DNA from: Manis javanica
Lineage: Eukaryota; Chordata; Mammalia; Pholidota; Manidae
NCBI RefSeq assembly: GCF_040802235.1
Contig: NC_133156.1
Span: 148,969,173 to 149,033,172 of the forward strand
DNA: 64,000 nucleotides
Reading direction: 5' to 3'
Shown: positions 61,657-64,000 of the stretch, in pieces
How positions within the stretch are numbered: position 1 is the first letter of the stretch
Layout: each line of letters begins with the position of its first letter
Program-made: the position numbers and the translations under genes
Notes under the pieces: generated by a model
Seen by the model: the letters and a program-made list of their open reading frames with translations, nothing else
Database searches by the model: none
Told to the model about the DNA's origin: nothing

Positions 61657-64000
61657 CTGCAGCCGCGGGACCCAGCAAGGGTGGAGAGAGAGGGCGGAGG
61701 TGGAGGGAGAGGGCAGAGGGGGGAGGCGGAAAAAGAGAGAGAGGTGAGTCCCCAAAACTGGGAAAGTCGGGCCGGGCGCAGCTCCTATCTGCTGGGGAAC
61801 AGGAAGGCCTCGTGGTGCACCACCCGGGGAGTAAGAGTGCGGTCAGAACCGGGTGCTTCCTCCGGGAACGGCGCCTCCACGGATCACGGAGGGCTTTTTT
61901 GTCACCCAAGAAAAGTTCCTGAATCTATGCATCTTTAAGAAGACCACGGCGGGAGCCGCGGCCCGCTAGAATTTCCCCAGGCCTCCCCCATCCCCCACCT
62001 CTACCCAGACCCCCAATCCCGAAGCCCGGATTTCCAAGTTTATCTCACACTAGCTAGAGGGGAAAACCTTTTAACTCCACTGATAAAACGGTTTTCTCCA
62101 AACGTAAAGGAACCCAGAGCACAAGCCCCCTCCCTTCGACCCTGAGGGGGTCAAACAAAATAAACCATTGCGTGGTTTCTTCAGGTCCAAATCCACCAGC
62201 AATTCAAAATGAAAGCACACTCCTTTTAGCTCCCAAATTGATCTGCATATAATAGCTCGCCCACACTTAAAGGTCTATAGTGGTGACAGGTAATTTAAAA
62301 TTTTAATCCTGGCCATCATGACAACAATAACAAAAACACCGTTTTTTTTTTTTTAAATACAAAAGGAGTGCTTATCCGGTAAAATATTAACGCCTGGCCC
62401 GCAGTGGCAGGCTGCAAGGAGCAGAACCGGTTTCCTACGCCTCTTCGGTTACTTTATCTCTCAAGTTTGACTTTGATCTGGAGCAAGCAAGCACAAACTG
62501 TTTGCAGGCATTTAGAGGCCGTGATTTATTTGCAATCAATATTCTTTTTATCATCGGTAGTAAAACACAGCGAGTCAAATTATCCCATCAGGTTTTTGGT
62601 AAGTAACATTTTATCTTTCTAACAACCTAATTAGGCCTCATTATTACCATAAATTGCCTGGCCAGACATTCACGCCCAATTTTACCTTTTGACTTCCAAA
62701 TTCCCAATCATAATGACTTGGAAGCTAGGCCTAGAATCCAAGTTTGGGTTTAGGCTTAATTTCCAAGAACCGGCTGGAGACCACTAGGAAACCCACACCT
62801 TTTTTGGGGTGCAGGGGGTACAGTTACCCCCAGCAAAAAATAAGCATCTTTTTCTCGGCAGTAGGGGCTCCTCCTCACCGAACAGTTCCCTCTCCCCACC
62901 ACAAACACCCGCGTTTCCCAAACGGCATACATCTGTATTCAAAATTTCTGTAAAAAATTATAGTCCTCCATGTCACAGTTGTCTAGTTGCTGTTAGTAAA
63001 GGAGGGGTCCAGACTGAGAAACTTGTAAACACCAAAAGATTTCTTTGACCAAATAGTTCGGTAGTCGCTGCCACAGAGAAAAGGCTTCCCTGGCCAGATT
63101 TCGTTTTTGCCTCATTTTTGCAAAGTACTTTGCACTTTTCTGCTTATTCAGTTGTAATTTTAAGTAAGACATTTCGGTCTCCTCTCTGCTAGGAATTCTT
63201 TTGGAAAGGACACCTTGTAAATCTCTCATCGCTTCCTCGGCATCCCGGCCGCCCGAACAAAATGGGAGCTCATCGTTTTCGATAGCAAACGATCTGAAAG
63301 GCAGCTGGAGCCGCTATCAGAGGAATAGGCTTTCTTTTCAAAACTACAAGGAAAAGTTACAGGAAAAGACACCAGCCGCTTTGCACGGGTACAGCTGGCG
63401 GGTATTTGTTTTCTGTCTCTTCTTCGGCAGGGGAAGGGGTCATGGGGGGAGGGGGAGTGCCTGCAATTTGCCTTATGCCGTAGGCAGCAGCTCACGCGGG
63501 ACTGGCTGCCTCCCCGCCCCGAGCCCAGCGCGCGATTCACCAGCAGCCCGAAGTCTAAGCCCGACCTTGCATTGCAGTCAGACCAAGGAAAATGGATCCT
63601 TGGGAACGAAAGACAGGCCGGTCCCCGCGGAGAATTAAACCTGCGGCCTCCTTCCCCGATCTGACACCCACTGGAACGGGAGACCAAGCGGACACCATTT
63701 ATTTTCAGCCCAGGGACACTGTTTTCTCTAATCCTCCGTGATGTAACGCGGCAAGAAAGTGCTTTTCTCTCGGTGCAAATGCAATGAAAACTTTGGCAAC
63801 TTAGGAAAGTCTAGCAAACGCCTTTTCAGACGCCAAAGATCATTTCAACTTATTTTTTCCCCTAAATCTCAAAGTTGCACACACGCCATCAAGAGACCCC
63901 TCTGGGCCCGTCCGAGCTCCATTGTTAGGTTTATTTTGACCGCCTCTCCTAGGCTTTAAAGGGTTCCTTTTAGCAGTCAGATACAACTAGATGAGCGCCG
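61657..64000 (-). other. IRX1: IRX1 intron 1 (partial, runs off the window)
   Basis: This is the sequence upstream of the exon 2 acceptor on the gene strand. No frame in it encodes the IRX1 N terminus (a start resembling MSFPQ with Ala/Gly-rich runs), so exon 1 is placed beyond 64000. The part next to exon 2 (61657-62000) is CpG-rich and continues the exon's CpG-rich block. The middle (62200-62720) is AT-rich with many TAAT-type motifs. 63200-63700 becomes CpG-rich again, as expected on approach to the 5' end of a developmental homeobox gene. Confidence 0.75.
62200..62720. promoter_or_regulatory. Candidate conserved non-coding element in IRX1 intron 1
   Basis: AT-rich, non-repetitive sequence holds several homeodomain-type cores, such as tgatttatttgcaatcaata near 62521-62540 and cctaattaggcctc near 62626-62639. 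It contains a T/A run at 62342-62356 but no recognisable mobile element. Its composition and location resemble intronic enhancers of Irx genes. Conservation itself was not tested. Confidence 0.4.

Larger units (their letters stand above)
59460..61930. promoter_or_regulatory. CpG-rich block over IRX1 exons 2-4
   Basis: CpG dinucleotides are dense throughout exon 2, both short introns, exon 4 and much of the 3' UTR, unlike the CpG-poor DNA to the left. Such gene-body CpG islands are typical of Polycomb-regulated developmental homeobox genes (established knowledge). Limits are by eye. Confidence 0.75.

Noticed and set aside
61657..61755. In-frame upstream extension of exon 2 starting with a Met at 61755
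   Set aside because: The 33 residues do not resemble IRX1, and a good acceptor (ctgcag) precedes the conserved GSQYELKDN, so this is intron.
1..64000. tRNA, snRNA and CRISPR signatures
   Set aside because: No B-box-like GGTTCGAATCC in a cloverleaf context, no U6/7SK-like start, and no regularly spaced direct repeats.

Overview
The window is mammalian nuclear DNA. Its one recognisable gene is the 3' part of IRX1, an Iroquois-class TALE homeobox transcription factor, on the minus strand at the right end. Coding exons 2, 3 and 4, all their splice sites, the stop codon, the 3' UTR and a poly(A) signal can be read directly. Exon 1 and the promoter lie beyond position 64000. Ancient placental repeats (MIR, L2, an MLT1 LTR, old L1M pieces) and one younger L1 support a placental mammal. 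I see no primate Alu, rodent B1/B2, carnivore tRNA-Lys SINE, ruminant BovB/Bov-tA or pig PRE1 copy, so I infer a placental outside those groups. I cannot name the species. In human, IRX1 is followed on its 3' side by a large gene desert, and this window fits that arrangement with the + strand reading toward the gene.

Layout. 1-7 kb: AT-leaning non-coding DNA with old antisense L1-like stretches. 7.4-11.1 kb: an A-rich block of decayed L1/HAL1-like sequence. 11.4-14.4 kb: an abrupt GC-rich block with CTCF-like motifs and a MIR. 15.7-21.1 kb: L2, MLT1 and L1M fragments plus a 130-bp sequence present twice in inverted orientation. 21-38 kb: unique-looking, partly GC-rich DNA with scattered MIRs, an L1-like fragment and AT-rich segments that look like possible conserved non-coding elements. 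38.2-39.0 kb: a 5'-truncated L1 with a clear target-site duplication. 39-52.8 kb: unique-looking DNA with a CA-rich repeat near 48.3 kb and a (GT)20 tract near 51.5 kb. 52.8-55.1 kb: AT-rich, homeodomain-motif-rich segments interleaved with two CpG-rich stretches, the best enhancer or ncRNA-promoter candidates outside the gene. 55.1-59.6 kb: IRX1 downstream flank, including another CpG-rich stretch. 59.6-64 kb: IRX1 3' UTR, exons 4, 3 and 2, and part of intron 1.

No second protein-coding gene, tRNA, rRNA or CRISPR is supported. The many other open frames are short, lack recognisable domains, or fall in GC-rich or repetitive sequence where stops are rare. The likely role of the remaining roughly 59 kb is cis-regulation of IRX1 and its neighbours. 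That is inference from position and base composition; cross-species alignment would be needed to show it. I found no previously undescribed gene system.
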